From contig NC_083701.1 of the NCBI RefSeq assembly GCF_033118175.1, forward strand, positions 15,891,501 to 15,955,500: a stretch of DNA of 64,000 nt, read 5' to 3'. Positions 53,504-63,200 of this stretch are shown in pieces. Origin of the DNA: Dama dama (lineage: Eukaryota > Chordata > Mammalia > Artiodactyla > Cervidae). The notes beneath the pieces are model-generated. The model was not told the DNA's origin, did no database searches, and saw nothing but the letters and a program-made list of their open reading frames with translations. The first letter of the stretch is position 1; every line of letters starts with the position of its first letter. The position numbers and the translations under genes are program-made.

Positions 53504-54104
53504 GCATGTGCTCCCAGAACAGATCTTGTTCCTAAGTAAGGGAATTACTGTATTTGATTCCCATGATCAGAAGCTGCACACTGGTTTCCAGGCGAGTTTC
53601 TAAAAACAGGGAAATTTTAAAATGTTTTGATTTGGGCAAACTTCTCATCAAAGTCCAAGCTTTCAGCTCTACCAGAAGGACTGGAACATGTGGAAATTCA
53701 GGGCTCACTTTCCCATTTGGCCTTGGACTGGGGAAGGACTTGGAAGGAGAACTTGCTCTTCAGAGCTTGACAGTCTCCCTGACCAGGTGAACTTACACCT
53801 GGCCTGCTTCACTCAGGTGTGCTGCCTGACCCCTGTGGGCATGGGCTTGTGACCCTACTGCTCCAGCATTATTTGGCCTGGCAGCCAATCAGTTCATGAA
53901 GCGATACCTTCTTTCATGAGTTTCCTGCCGCTGTGACATATTCTGCCCACTGAGGTCACATTTGAGTGTCTCCCAGGCCACCATCCACAAACACATCACA
54001 GACATCTCAAGGTGAGTCATTCCCACAGATAGGATTTGTTGACTCTTGCTAGTTTCATTTTCAAAAGGGGCTCTGACTCTACATTTGAGACAGTTTGATA
54101 CACC
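53504..54104. other. Intergenic, nothing recognised
   Basis: Unassigned. A 78-codon plus-strand frame at 53554-53790 is unrecognised. Confidence 0.42.
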
Positions 54105-54322
54105 GCGTGCGTGCTAAGTTCCTTCAGATGTGTCTGACTCTTTGTGACCCTATGGACTGTGGCCTGCCAATCTCCTCTGTCTATGGGATTCTCCAAGCAA
54201 GAATACTGGAGTGGGTTGCTATGCCCTCCTCTAGAGGATCTTCCTGACCCACGGATTGAATCCATATCTCCGACTCCTGCATTGTAGGTGGATTCTTTAC
54301 CACTGAGCCACCAGGGAAGCCC
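54105..54322 (-). mobile_element. Bov-tA-type SINE, antisense
   Basis: GCGTGCGTGCTAAGTTCC tail side and GAGCCACCAGGGAAGCCC reversed head. The B-box region carries a short CTCCGACTC-like insertion, as in the longer Bov-tA form. Confidence 0.92.
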
Positions 54323-54461
54323 TTAATGTACTGACAACTCCTCAAGGGATTTGGTGGCTCTGGGCTTATAAAGAGTTCTGCTTAGAGGTCATGAGAGTGA
54401 GCTTAAACCAATTTTATTTCATAGAAGAGCCATGCTAATGATTAATATATGTTAATAACTG

Positions 54462-54585
54462 GAGAATTCCTTGGCGCTCTAGTGCTTATGCTCTCAAGCT
54501 TCCACTGTAGGGGGCCTGGGGTTCGATTCTTAGTCAGGGAACTAAGATTCTGCATGCTACATGGCCAAAATATTTTTTAAAATAC
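54462..54585 (+). mobile_element. CHR-type SINE, sense
   Basis: GGAGAATTCCTTGGCGCTC head, GGGGTTCGATTCTTAGTCAGG box B, GCATGCTACATGGCCAAAA end. TAATAACT at 54454-54461 and 54586-54593 flank it. Confidence 0.85.
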
Positions 54586-54593
54586 TAATAACT

Positions 54594-54785
54594 AGCCTTT
54601 ATTGAGTACTTACTATATACCAAGTACTAGACTAAGTAACGCCATTCAGGCCTCATACAGCCTTAATGCCTTGTATTTCCATGGTCTGTTTTACAGATAA
54701 AGAAACTGAGGCACAGAAAGGACGAGGATGAGCCAGAGTTCAAAGCCAGGCAGTCTGATTCTGAGCCTATCCGCTCAACTATCTC
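54594..54785 (-). repeat. MIR SINE, antisense
   Basis: TTTATTGAGTACTTACTATAT, TTTTACAGATAAAGAAACTG, AGAGTTCAAAGCCAGGCAG. The CHR insertion is immediately to its left. Confidence 0.75.
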
Positions 54786-55388
54786 GCACAGCTCCCTCTA
54801 ATGCAAAGACCCCTCACGAGGATCAGGGATTTTACTAACATTGCCTGAAGTCTCGCAGCAAACTAGGGGCCCCTCACACACAATCTAGCCGCACATTAGA
54901 ATCAGCTGAGAAGGCTGTAAACCACACCTAGGCCTGGAGCAAATACCATGATGGGTTATCATCTGGGGACTCTAATGAAGAGTAATGGAGAAGCCCTGCA
55001 CTCTCCTTGTACTGTTTCTGTACCTCTGAAGTTTCATCAAAATTTAAAAAACAAAAAGTGAAAGTAACTAAAGAACATAGTAGGACAATATTAGCTGAGC
55101 AGGAGGGATTTCTCCAGGAATTGTTGATAGCAAGAGGTGCTAATAAAACTGTTACTTACAAGATCCAGAAACGTGTGTGTGAGTGTTTGTGATGTGATCT
55201 CATTTATGTAAGGCAAATAGTGACAAGATACACACATACACACGTGCCTATACATCCTTTTAGGAAGATGGAAAGAAATCTGTATGATACATTAAAAAAA
55301 ATTCTGGATCCCAGTCCCCAGCGACTCTACTTTAGTTATTTAGAGGTAGGACCTGGGCATGGGTATCGTCTGTTCAATTTCCTTAGGT
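54786..55388. other. Intergenic, nothing recognised
   Basis: A possible MER5A trace at 54885-54940 (CCGCACATTAGAATCAGCTG). The rest is unassigned. Confidence 0.4.
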
Positions 55389-55558
55389 CAGGGTTCTTAA
55401 ATTTGCTGTACATTAGACTTGTCTGGGAGATTTTAAATTAAAGTCCTGAGGCCCAGGCCATAGACCTGTTAAATCAGGCTCCCGTGGGAGTGGAACCCAA
55501 GCATGGGTGTTTTAAAATTCCGCCATGGCATGTCAATTGCCAAGTTTGAGAACCACAT
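55389..55558. repeat. MER5A-type hAT element
   Basis: CAGGGTTCTTAAATTTGCTG start, ACATTAGACTTGTCTGGG, CCAGGCCATAGACCTG, GCCAAGTTTGAGAACCAC end. Near full-length and almost palindromic. Confidence 0.78.
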
Positions 55559-56644
55559 CAGGCCCTTGTGCAGCTCACGCACCCAAGGCTAGGACTCACG
55601 TCTGGGAGGGAAGAGAACTGCGGTGTGAGGCATTACACGGTAATAGGCCCATGGGTTAGGAACTCCTAAGAGGCTGACTGCAGAGATCATACAGGGTCCC
55701 TGAGGTCACAGAGCCAGGAGATGGTGGTGCACACCCTAGTCCACGGTCCACAAGGAAGGTGACGGGCACTGCTTGGGGAAGACTTCCTTGCCTTCCCAAC
55801 TCTCCTTCCTAAGATCGGGGGAGTTGAAATTCCTTCAGTAGATTCATTACTTTGTGTTCCTCCTCCTAAAAGTTATTAAAAAAACAAGCAAATACTGCTG
55901 GGATGAATTGCATGTTAATAATATCTTGATGCCTACTCACTGAGTGTTGGGTGTTTTGAAGAGAGAAAAACTTACAGGGATGCTCAAACATGGGGGAAAG
56001 CATGTCATGTAGGGGTTGACAGTCTGATTTGTTATTTTCCTGCTCATAATACCTCCGTTTCTCAGAATCACCTTATTAAAAATGCCAAGTGTTATCTCAC
56101 CTCCAGGCCTTTCCTGCCTTGTGGAAACTCCCAGACTCCCTCTCAAGGTGATTTGGGATGCTTCACTTAGTTGTCAAAGACAAGGGCCTGCCTCTCAGAT
56201 CTGAGGCTAGCATAGAGCCAAAGAATAAGGAGGCAAAAGGGGTGAGCTTTGGAAAACACCGATAGAGTTGGCGCTTTGGGGGCATCTAAATGCAGGCATG
56301 TGGCAGGAAAGCCGGCCACAGGGTCCTTGGGCTTAGGTGTGGGGCTCTAGCCCAGGAGGGCTGGAGACTGGGTAGAAAGACCCCTCAGGCATGGGAGTCA
56401 GCCCTCCACAGCTGGAGTCCTGACTGCCACTTTCCAACAGTAAAATAAAGGCTTGATTGACCACCTTCTTCTCAAGGCTGTGGTGATGATTAGATATAAC
56501 ACAGGTAAAACACCCAGACTGTATACAGTAGGCCCTCGGCCATGTCAGTGGAACATGCCAACATTACAGGCTTGCAACGTGCACTCTGGGACCAGGGTGA
56601 GAATCAACCTTGACCTGGTCCCTACTTTTTCAAAGTTTATTTCA
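55559..56644. other. Intergenic, nothing recognised
   Basis: A MIR-like short core may be present near 56410-56530 (AACAGTAAAATAAAGGC, GTGATGATTAGATATAAC). No gene. Confidence 0.42.
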
Positions 56645-57238
56645 TTGTGGTAGGAACACTTCACATTTGATCTACCCACCTGACAGATTTTAAATGTACA
56701 ATATGGCATGGTTAATTATAAGCAGTGTTGTGCAACAGACCTCTGGAAGTTGTTCGTCCTGCGTAGCTTGAGATTTCATGATCATTGATTAGAAACTCCC
56801 CATGCCCCCACCCTCCAGCCCCTGGTGACCAGCATTCTTATCTCTCCAATTTGATGAGCTTGACAAGTTTACACACTTCACATGAGCGGAATCGCGCAGT
56901 ATTTGTCCTCTGACTTAGCTGTGTCTTGTCCCTTAGTGAAATGTCCTCAGTTTCATCCATGTTGTTCCATAAGGCAGGATTTCCTTCTTTTAAAATGTTT
57001 ATTTATTTATCTTTTGGCCTCGAGGTATGTGGGATCTTATTTCCCCGAGCAGGGATTGAATCTGCACCCCCTGCATTGGCAGCGTAGAGTCAGGGAAATC
57101 CTGGGATTTCCTTCCTTCTTAAGGTTAATGTCTCATTGTGTGTATAGACTACATTTCTTTATCCATTTAACTGCCATGGACATTTAGGTTGTTCCCACAT
57201 CTTGGCTCTTGTGAACAGTGCTGCAGTGAATCTATTTC
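56645..57238 (-). repeat. L1M-type 3' part, antisense, split by CHR SINE
   Basis: CACATTTGATCTACCCACC, AATTATAAGCAGTGTTGTGC, CATTGATTAGAAACTCCCC, CAGTATTTGTCCTCTGAC, CCATGTTGTTCCATAAGGC on the left; TCTCATTGTGTGTATAGACTAC and TTTAGGTTGTTCCCACATC on the right. Clear antisense L1M order. Confidence 0.8.
56990..57103 (-). mobile_element. CHR-type SINE, antisense, degenerate
   Basis: Reversed tail TTTATTTATTTATC, then CCCCGAGCAGGGATTGAATC and a truncated reversed head. GGATTTCCTTCTT (56977-56989) and GGATTTCCTTCCTTCTT (57104-57120) are the target duplication, the right copy slightly expanded. Confidence 0.85.
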
Positions 57239-57239
57239 T

Positions 57240-57485
57240 GTTGATGAGATTTACTGAGTGCTTCTTTACTGTAGGCCAGGAACTAGTCTAAATGCTCTAT
57301 GGGTAATAGTGCAGGTAAAACTCGGAACAGGCCTATGAGGTTGACACTCCCTTTATCCCCATTTGCAGGTGAAGAAACTGAGGCCCATTTAGTATGGCCA
57401 AAGCTTATACCACATATAGGTTTTCACCTGGAGTTTGAACCCAGGCAATCTGGCCCTACAATCAGTGATTCTGATCACTATAATA
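57240..57485 (-). repeat. MIR SINE, antisense
   Basis: TTTACTGAGTGCTTCTTTAC, TTATCCCCATTTGCAGGTG, AAGAAACTGAGGCCCATTT, AGTTTGAACCCAGGCAATC. Confidence 0.78.
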
Positions 57486-58299
57486 CTGATAATATTAAAA
57501 TCATAATAATGATAATGATCAAAAGGAAACTATGTGTCAAGGTTATTGGCAAGGTAAAGATGAGAGTTATGCATCCAAGTGACCTTGGGGACAGGATCCA
57601 GGGGGTTGCCCAAGAGATGAGTTAGTTCTAACAGTAACACTCATGACTTGGGGAACAGGGGTGGAGAGGGAGATGATGACTAAGAATGGGGCAGGGTGGC
57701 CCAGAGGAAAATTATCTGCTACAGCTGTGATATTCAGCTCCATGCATTGCTTTGGTTCATGCAGTTTTCAAAGCCAGATCTTTTCCTATTTGAGTCTGAT
57801 AGGAGCCTGTACAGCATTTTGCACACAGTTTCTTTTGTTACCCTCTCCCACCTATTTTCCTTTCCTCCTGTTTTGTGCTTCAAAGGATCAGCTCAAGGGT
57901 CAAGGGAACAGCCCAGAGTTGGGGGCTTGTTTTCAGGTCTTTGCAAAGCTACTAGTTTGACTCCCCTCCTCCTTGTCTATTTGGTGTTGATCTAAATGAC
58001 AGAACTGGTTGCGTGGTGGGAAAACAAACCACCAGCTCCCAAATCAAACTGAGTCCAATGGTGCTGTTTCCAGGTTAAAACTCCCAGCGGGGCTCTCTGC
58101 AGTGACACCACCACCCGGATGTCCTCAGAGCGCCTGAAAAACCACAGACCAAGTCAGGGGCTGCCAGCAATCTCCATAAACTGATGAGCAGGACACAGAA
58201 GCGCAATGCCACTTATTTTGCAATGGCAAAAATCAATCTACTTTCCCGTAATCCTGCAACTTATTGAACTCGGCATCTCGCTGCAGGATACGCCCCCGA
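57486..58299. other. Unique sequence upstream of the MTSS1 CpG region
   Basis: No recognisable repeat apart from a short ATAATGATAATG run (57490-57520). Likely proximal upstream regulatory territory by position, but no specific site is demonstrable. Confidence 0.5.
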
Positions 58300-58929
58300 A
58301 CTCTCCCTAATTACGTATTTGGCTGCTTGCAATCGTGACTTAGCTCTGCAGTCCTGCTAGCAGGGAACGGGCCTCTTAGAAGCCTGCAGCAGTAGCAGCA
58401 GTTTTCCCGCCCTACCGAGCGCTCCCTAGTTGCAAGGTACTGCGCTAATCTTGCCACCGTGCAAGTCCCCGGGCCGGCGGCTGCAACCTCCGTGCCGAGC
58501 GCTCGCAGCCATTGTGGTGTGGGCGCTAGACCAGCCGCGTGCTGATACTCCCTCTCGGCTCTGCGACCCGCGGCCCAGGGGAGGCGGGGGGCGGGAGCTC
58601 GGCGGAGGAGGCTCCCGCGGGGGTTGGATCTTCTCCGCACCGCCCGCGCGCCTGCCGGCTCTTCTCTGCGGCCGGCGCCCCACGCGCCTCCCGGGCACGC
58701 GCTCCCAGCCCCGCCCGCGTGCAGCGGCCGCGCGGCCCCGTGCGCGCGCCCTCCCCGCGCCTCCGCGCGGACGCAAGGCCGCGAGCGCGCGTGCGCCCCT
58801 GCGAACGTCCCCGGGAGCCGAGCTGTAGCGAGCGCCGGGGCTGGGCGCGCAGGACAGAAAAGGAGGCGGCGGCCGCGGCTGCGAGCAACAGATCAGGGCT
58901 CCGCGAGCAGACCAACTCTGCTCTTGGGC

Positions 58930-58951
58930 GATTTTTTTTGTTTCATTTCAG
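58930..58951 (+). promoter_or_regulatory. Splice-acceptor-like site in the 5' region
   Basis: A T-rich tract followed by TTTCATTTCAG and AAAC (AG at 58950-58951) matches a strong 3' splice site. It lies about 390 bases before the MTSS1 ATG. It could join an upstream non-coding exon to exon 1, or be a chance match. Confidence 0.35.
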
Positions 58952-58987
58952 AAACATCGGTTAAATTAGAAAATCTTGCATTTTGAA

Positions 58988-59074
58988 ATGGCGCTGGCCC
59001 CGGGTCAGCGGGCGATTTTCTCTGCTTCAAGATGGGCTTTGCCTTTTCTGTCGTGGGCACCAGTGGTGGCCTGA
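58988..59074 (+). promoter_or_regulatory. Candidate upstream ORF 1 (28 codons)
   Basis: ATG at 58988 has G at -3 and G at +4, and the frame closes at TGA 59072-59074. It would be a uORF only if transcription begins upstream of it. No similarity recognised. Confidence 0.4.
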
Positions 59075-59127
59075 TTGTCAGTCTTCTCCGGGCATTTTTA
59101 AGGCCAGGAGCTGAGCGCTGCCTGTAG
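59032..59127 (+). promoter_or_regulatory. Candidate upstream ORF 2 (31 codons)
   Basis: ATG at 59032 has A at -3 and G at +4, a strong context. The frame closes at TAG 59125-59127 and overlaps uORF 1 in another frame. I see no other ATG between 59128 and the MTSS1 start. Confidence 0.4.
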
Positions 59128-59344
59128 GCGCCCTACAGAGCGGTTTGGCTTTTTTAAAATTTTTAGTATTATTTTGGGCAGAGAACAGTCGATCTCGGGC
59201 ATTTCGTCCTCTTTGCAGAAGAGGCTGCGAGTCGGAGGTGGGTCACTCAGAGGGTGAAATTCCTCCCGGGCTGAGCGATCCCCGGCCCCGCACACAGTCC
59301 AGGCGGCTCCGAGTGTGTGTCCTGCCCCTGCCCGCGCCGGGAAA

Positions 59345-59416
59345 ATGGAGGCTGTGATTGAGAAGGAATGCAGCGCGCTCGGAGGCCTCTTCCAGACCAT
59401 CATTAGCGACATGAAG
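59345..59416 (+). CDS. MTSS1: MTSS1 (metastasis suppressor 1) first coding exon, partial gene
   Basis: MTSS1 (MIM) is a cytoplasmic scaffold with an N-terminal I-BAR/IMD domain that binds PI(4,5)P2-rich membrane and bends it outward, and a C-terminal WH2 motif that binds actin. It acts in lamellipodia and filopodia, dendritic spines and ciliary signalling. This exon encodes 24 residues, beginning MEAVIEKECSAL and ending SDMK, the first helix of the I-BAR domain. The paralogue MTSS2 begins differently (MET rather than MEAV), which favours MTSS1. The ATG has A at -3 and G at +4. An in-frame TGA at 59255-59257 lies exactly 90 bases upstream with no ATG between, supporting this start. The exon ends AAG with GTAGGA as donor, phase 0. 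Later exons are beyond the window. Continuing the frame past the donor is open only because the sequence is GC-rich. Confidence 0.93.
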
Positions 59417-59622
59417 GTAGGACGCTGGGTGAGCGGCTGCGGCCGCCGCTGCGCTGTGACCTCGCTGCGCGGCTTCGCCTCCGCCCCGGGCCAGCCGCCC
59501 GGCCTTTGCCTGCGCCGTGGCCGCCGGCCACCTGCGAGAGCGCTCCGGCCCGGGTGTCACCTGCTCACCCGGGGCGCCGCTCCGGGTTCTGCTGGGTCAC
59601 CGAGCGGGCGGCTTCTCTTGGT

Positions 59623-59638
59623 TGGGGGGGGGGGGGGT
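59623..59638. repeat. Poly-G run in intron 1
   Basis: About 15 consecutive G residues after GGTT, in the CpG-rich start of intron 1. It is G-quadruplex-capable and a likely site of length variation or assembly error. Confidence 0.9.
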
Positions 59639-60165
59639 TGGTATCTGATGGTCGCTGCCCTCTCCCGCTCATTGTCCCAGGGGACCGCATCATCTTATTT
59701 CCCTGGGGGCCCGGGGCCCTGGCTCCAAGTTTTCCATTGTCTGTCGCTGGTCTGAGTGTCTGCGACCCGCAGCGGGTGGATGCTTGGGCGGACACCTGAT
59801 TCCCCGGGGTACGGGAGGGGGTGCCTGGCGCGGTGGTGGGGAGAGGGGAGGGGCTCTGCCCAGCTGTGGGAAGGAGCCCCCCCAGCCCGAGAGACTGGGA
59901 GGGAGACCTCCCTCTCCCTCGTGGGCTTTCAGGTCCACCTGGGGGCTATCTGAGCAAATTAGGTATTAATTAGGCTCTTCCAAAGCTGGTAAGGGTTTGC
60001 GTGCCTCCCCTCTGCCCTCCCCTGGGGCGTGGAGCAGAAGTTCCCAGAGCAGTCTTGCGGGGGACCCCAGGTCCCCAGACTGAGGCTCTGGGGCACCTTA
60101 AACAACTGTATCCCCCACCCGCCCAACACGCATAGACACCGGGTTTTCTCTTGGAAGGATTGTGA

Positions 60166-60166
<1 letters not shown>

Positions 60167-60204
<38 letters not shown>

Positions 60205-60230
60205 CCGCTCGCGCGCGCGTGAGTGTGTGT
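60167..60230. repeat. (GT)n-(GC)n alternating purine-pyrimidine tract
   Basis: GTGTGT repeated for about 32 bases, then GCGCGCCCGCTCGCGCGCGCG, then GTGAGTGTGTGTG. Classic Z-DNA-prone composition, located about 760 bases downstream of the MTSS1 exon. Confidence 0.93.
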
Positions 60231-63200
60231 GATGGGGGCGGGGAACACCACCCAGGCTTTTTCCTGCGAAGGGTGGGACTGGGGATAACCTGATCCTTGA
60301 ATGTGGATTTTCTGTGCATAGAGATAGACCGGGGCCCTGTGTTACTAACCTAAAGGAAATATAACCAGCCGCGCGAGATGGCTGGAGGTGGGAATTGGGG
60401 GCGGTGGGGGGAATTTTTTTTTTTTTTCCCATGTGTATTTAGGGAGCTTCTCTTTGGCTCTAGCCCAGCCCCAGTTTGCCTCAACGGATCCGGGGAGGTG
60501 GTGTTTAATTAAAAGCTCGGCTTCCAAAACGAGTGGGCAGGTTTGGAAAGCTGTGCAGCGAGTGGGTGTGGACAGCCCCTCTTCAGCCGCTGCCTGCGCG
60601 CCTGGAGGTGCTTTTGTCTGTTGAAATGTAAGGTTTGGAGAGGACTGGGAGATGGACTTTGGGAAGGAATGCTCAGCTGTCATGGCCTGTTTTCCCCTCT
60701 TAGCGCCAACTGCCACTCAGCCAGGGTGAACTTTGCCAAGGTGCCTGCGTCCTGGTCTGATCCATTTTGAAATCCTCCTGCAGAGCCTGTGCCTTTTGTC
60801 AGAAATTGACATTCGTGGAGCATTCTGTTCAGCGACCCCGCTTGCTCAGGAATGCCTCTAATCCAGCCCCTTGGAATTAGATGGATTATGTCCTGTTCAA
60901 AGACAGCCCTTTCATTCCTTTGCCCCCAACCCCCATTGAATAATTGAGACAAAGCTTGGTTCCCTCTGTAGACTCTGGGATATTTCTTGTTAAGTGAAAT
61001 CTACAGGCCTTGTAATCAAACAAGATTTGGTTGGAGGCACATGGGGATTCTGATCACCAGGGGAAGAATTTGAGATGGGTTGGGAGAACTGCCTGTGTGT
61101 TTTGGAGGAGAAAAATGGGTGTTTCTAGTCCCTCTGTATAATGCAGACCCAGTGACCTGACCCATGTCCCCACTGCAGTCTCAGTGTGTTCACACCTGAT
61201 TTTTTCCTCCTCTTTGTTCATGAATCCAGGCTTCTTACGGGTTGGAACCCGAAGCCCTTCAGAAAGTAACCCACTTTAGGGCGGGCGCCCATGCTTTCCA
61301 CCGGGTGTCTCCTGGCTGCCCTGCCGTGCTTTCTGGTCAGGGAGGCCAATTTGTGGGTGCCAAGGTGGTGTACTTCTCCTTCCACAAGATTCCAGTTAAA
61401 AATAAAGACTTAATACCCTTTGAGTGCTGGATCTGTAGTTTATGATTCCTGAGCTCTTTCTCTGAACTGAGTCAGGTTTGTTCAACATCCTGTTGGGAAG
61501 GCATTTATTTTAAAAGTTTATTTTGTTTTGGCAGTCAAGGGTTTTCGAAGTGAAGTGGAGTGGAAGACGAAAACATGCCTTGAGATCTGCAGAATTTCAG
61601 ACTTTTGGGGAGTAGAGAAATAAGGGAAAAAGGGGGGGGGGATGTCTAATTTCCATGATTGTTTATGCCTAAGACAGTTGCAGAGTGTTTTTCATGGAGT
61701 TTTCTTTGGAAAAGACTTCTTCGTGGATTAGAAGGCACTGACATTTTAAAGGGAAATTTTAAAATTTGGGCGTGTAGCGTTGTGTGGTATGCTTATGCAC
61801 GAAGTTGTCAGCAGTAAAAATCACTGTTTAATATCTGAAGTGGGCTGTCTTTCTAAGGACCTGCTTATCCTTTTTTCTTGAACTCCCACGATAGGTTTAC
61901 GACGCTTGTGGTCCCCTTTCTGTTTGCTGTGAAGGACACATGTACGTTTTGGAAGCTCATTTGGAATGCCATCTTGAGAACATTTTTAGGTTATTTTCTC
62001 AGAAGTGATGTTGAAGTCGGGTGAGGAAAGAGTAAGGAAAAAAAATTTTGTTTTAAAGTAGCATTTGATTCTCCAAAATGTACAGCAACACAGGAAGGGA
62101 GTCAATTTCCTCTTTGGAGGCAAAAAAAAAAAAAAAGAAAACAACAGAAAATGGAGTAATTTCAAGGCTTAGCCCCATCCATCTTCCCAAACCAAAGAAC
62201 CTCAAGACATGGAAAAGCTGGGGAGGATTCTTTCTGTTTTCTTCTAACAATCCTTCATCTGACTAAGTCCTGGGCTGTCAGGGTGTGTGGTTTATCCTTT
62301 TCAAGGGGACGGGAGCAGTGAAGAAACCCTTAGTTTTCTTCCACTGGGATCCCACAGCAGCTGTTAAATAACTTATTGATTCCTTGAGAGGAAACCTTGT
62401 GTTTTTTCCCTTTCTTCCACCCTACTGTGGTGGCCACTAATGAATGGTAGTGTGCAAAATCGTTTACTGGCTGCCTTTCCACATAAATCAAGTCGTCTGA
62501 TGTGAGCTGGTCCCAGAGGGAAGGAGAGACAGGATTCATGTGGCTGGAGGCATGGGCTCATCGGCGGTTCATCTAGGGGAACTGTAGCTTGGAAGCGACT
62601 GTGGAAGACCAGATGACTGACTTCTGGTGTTTCAACCCTGTTGACTACATTGGTTGATCCTGAAATCTTTTTGGAATTTCTCTCCAAGTCCCAAGAAACA
62701 AAGCTAATGCTTCAAACAGCACATCTGTGCCATTACTTTCCTTAAATTTGAGCTGTGACACATAACGTTAGTTTCAGCTGTACAACATACTGATCTGACA
62801 TTTGTATTTGAAAATCTTTTTAGTTAAGTAATTGAACCGGCATGTAGAATTCAGTGATGTTTGGAGAGCTTCTAAGACCAGGAGACCCTGGCCAAACTTG
62901 AGGTCAGTTCACCCTGTTGATGTCTGTCTTCTTTTAATAATTAACTTAGTTAAAAAAACAAGAAGTTGGATGCTAAAATCACATATTTTCCTCTGCTTTG
63001 TTGCTCAAGAGTCAGCATGTTAGGAGCTGTGTGGGGCCCGAATGCAGGGAGAACTTTGTACTGGGCTGGAGAGTGTGTTTGGGGTTATATAATGTGACTG
63101 GGGGTGAAAGAATACCCAACCCCACCTTGAATTCCCCACCCCACGTCTCACTTTAGACAAGGGTGTCCTGTTACCGGCACCTGTGCCAAGCAGAATAGGG

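Larger units (their letters stand above)
58300..60250. promoter_or_regulatory. MTSS1: CpG island / MTSS1 promoter region
   Basis: CpG dinucleotides, otherwise rare in the window, become dense from about 58300. There are two cores, about 58430-58880 and 59270-59600, and a weaker shoulder to 60250. GC-box (Sp1-type) sequences include GGGGGGCGGGAG at about 58586-58597 and GCCCCGCCC near 58708-58716. I see no convincing TATA box immediately upstream of exon 1, which fits a dispersed CpG-island promoter. The region encloses the first MTSS1 coding exon, so it is inferred to be its promoter and 5' UTR. The transcription start cannot be fixed from sequence. Divergent transcription is possible but unproven. 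Confidence 0.85.

Noticed and set aside
58311..58964. Long open frames on both strands in the GC-rich region before MTSS1
   Set aside because: Stops are rare in GC-rich DNA; the frames overlap in several phases, have low-complexity Arg/Ala/Pro composition, and contain no recognisable domain.
59417..59755. Continuation of the MTSS1 frame beyond the exon as a longer protein
   Set aside because: The frame passes a clear GT donor after the residue where MTSS1 continues in the next exon; the extension is unrelated Arg/Gly/Pro-rich sequence.
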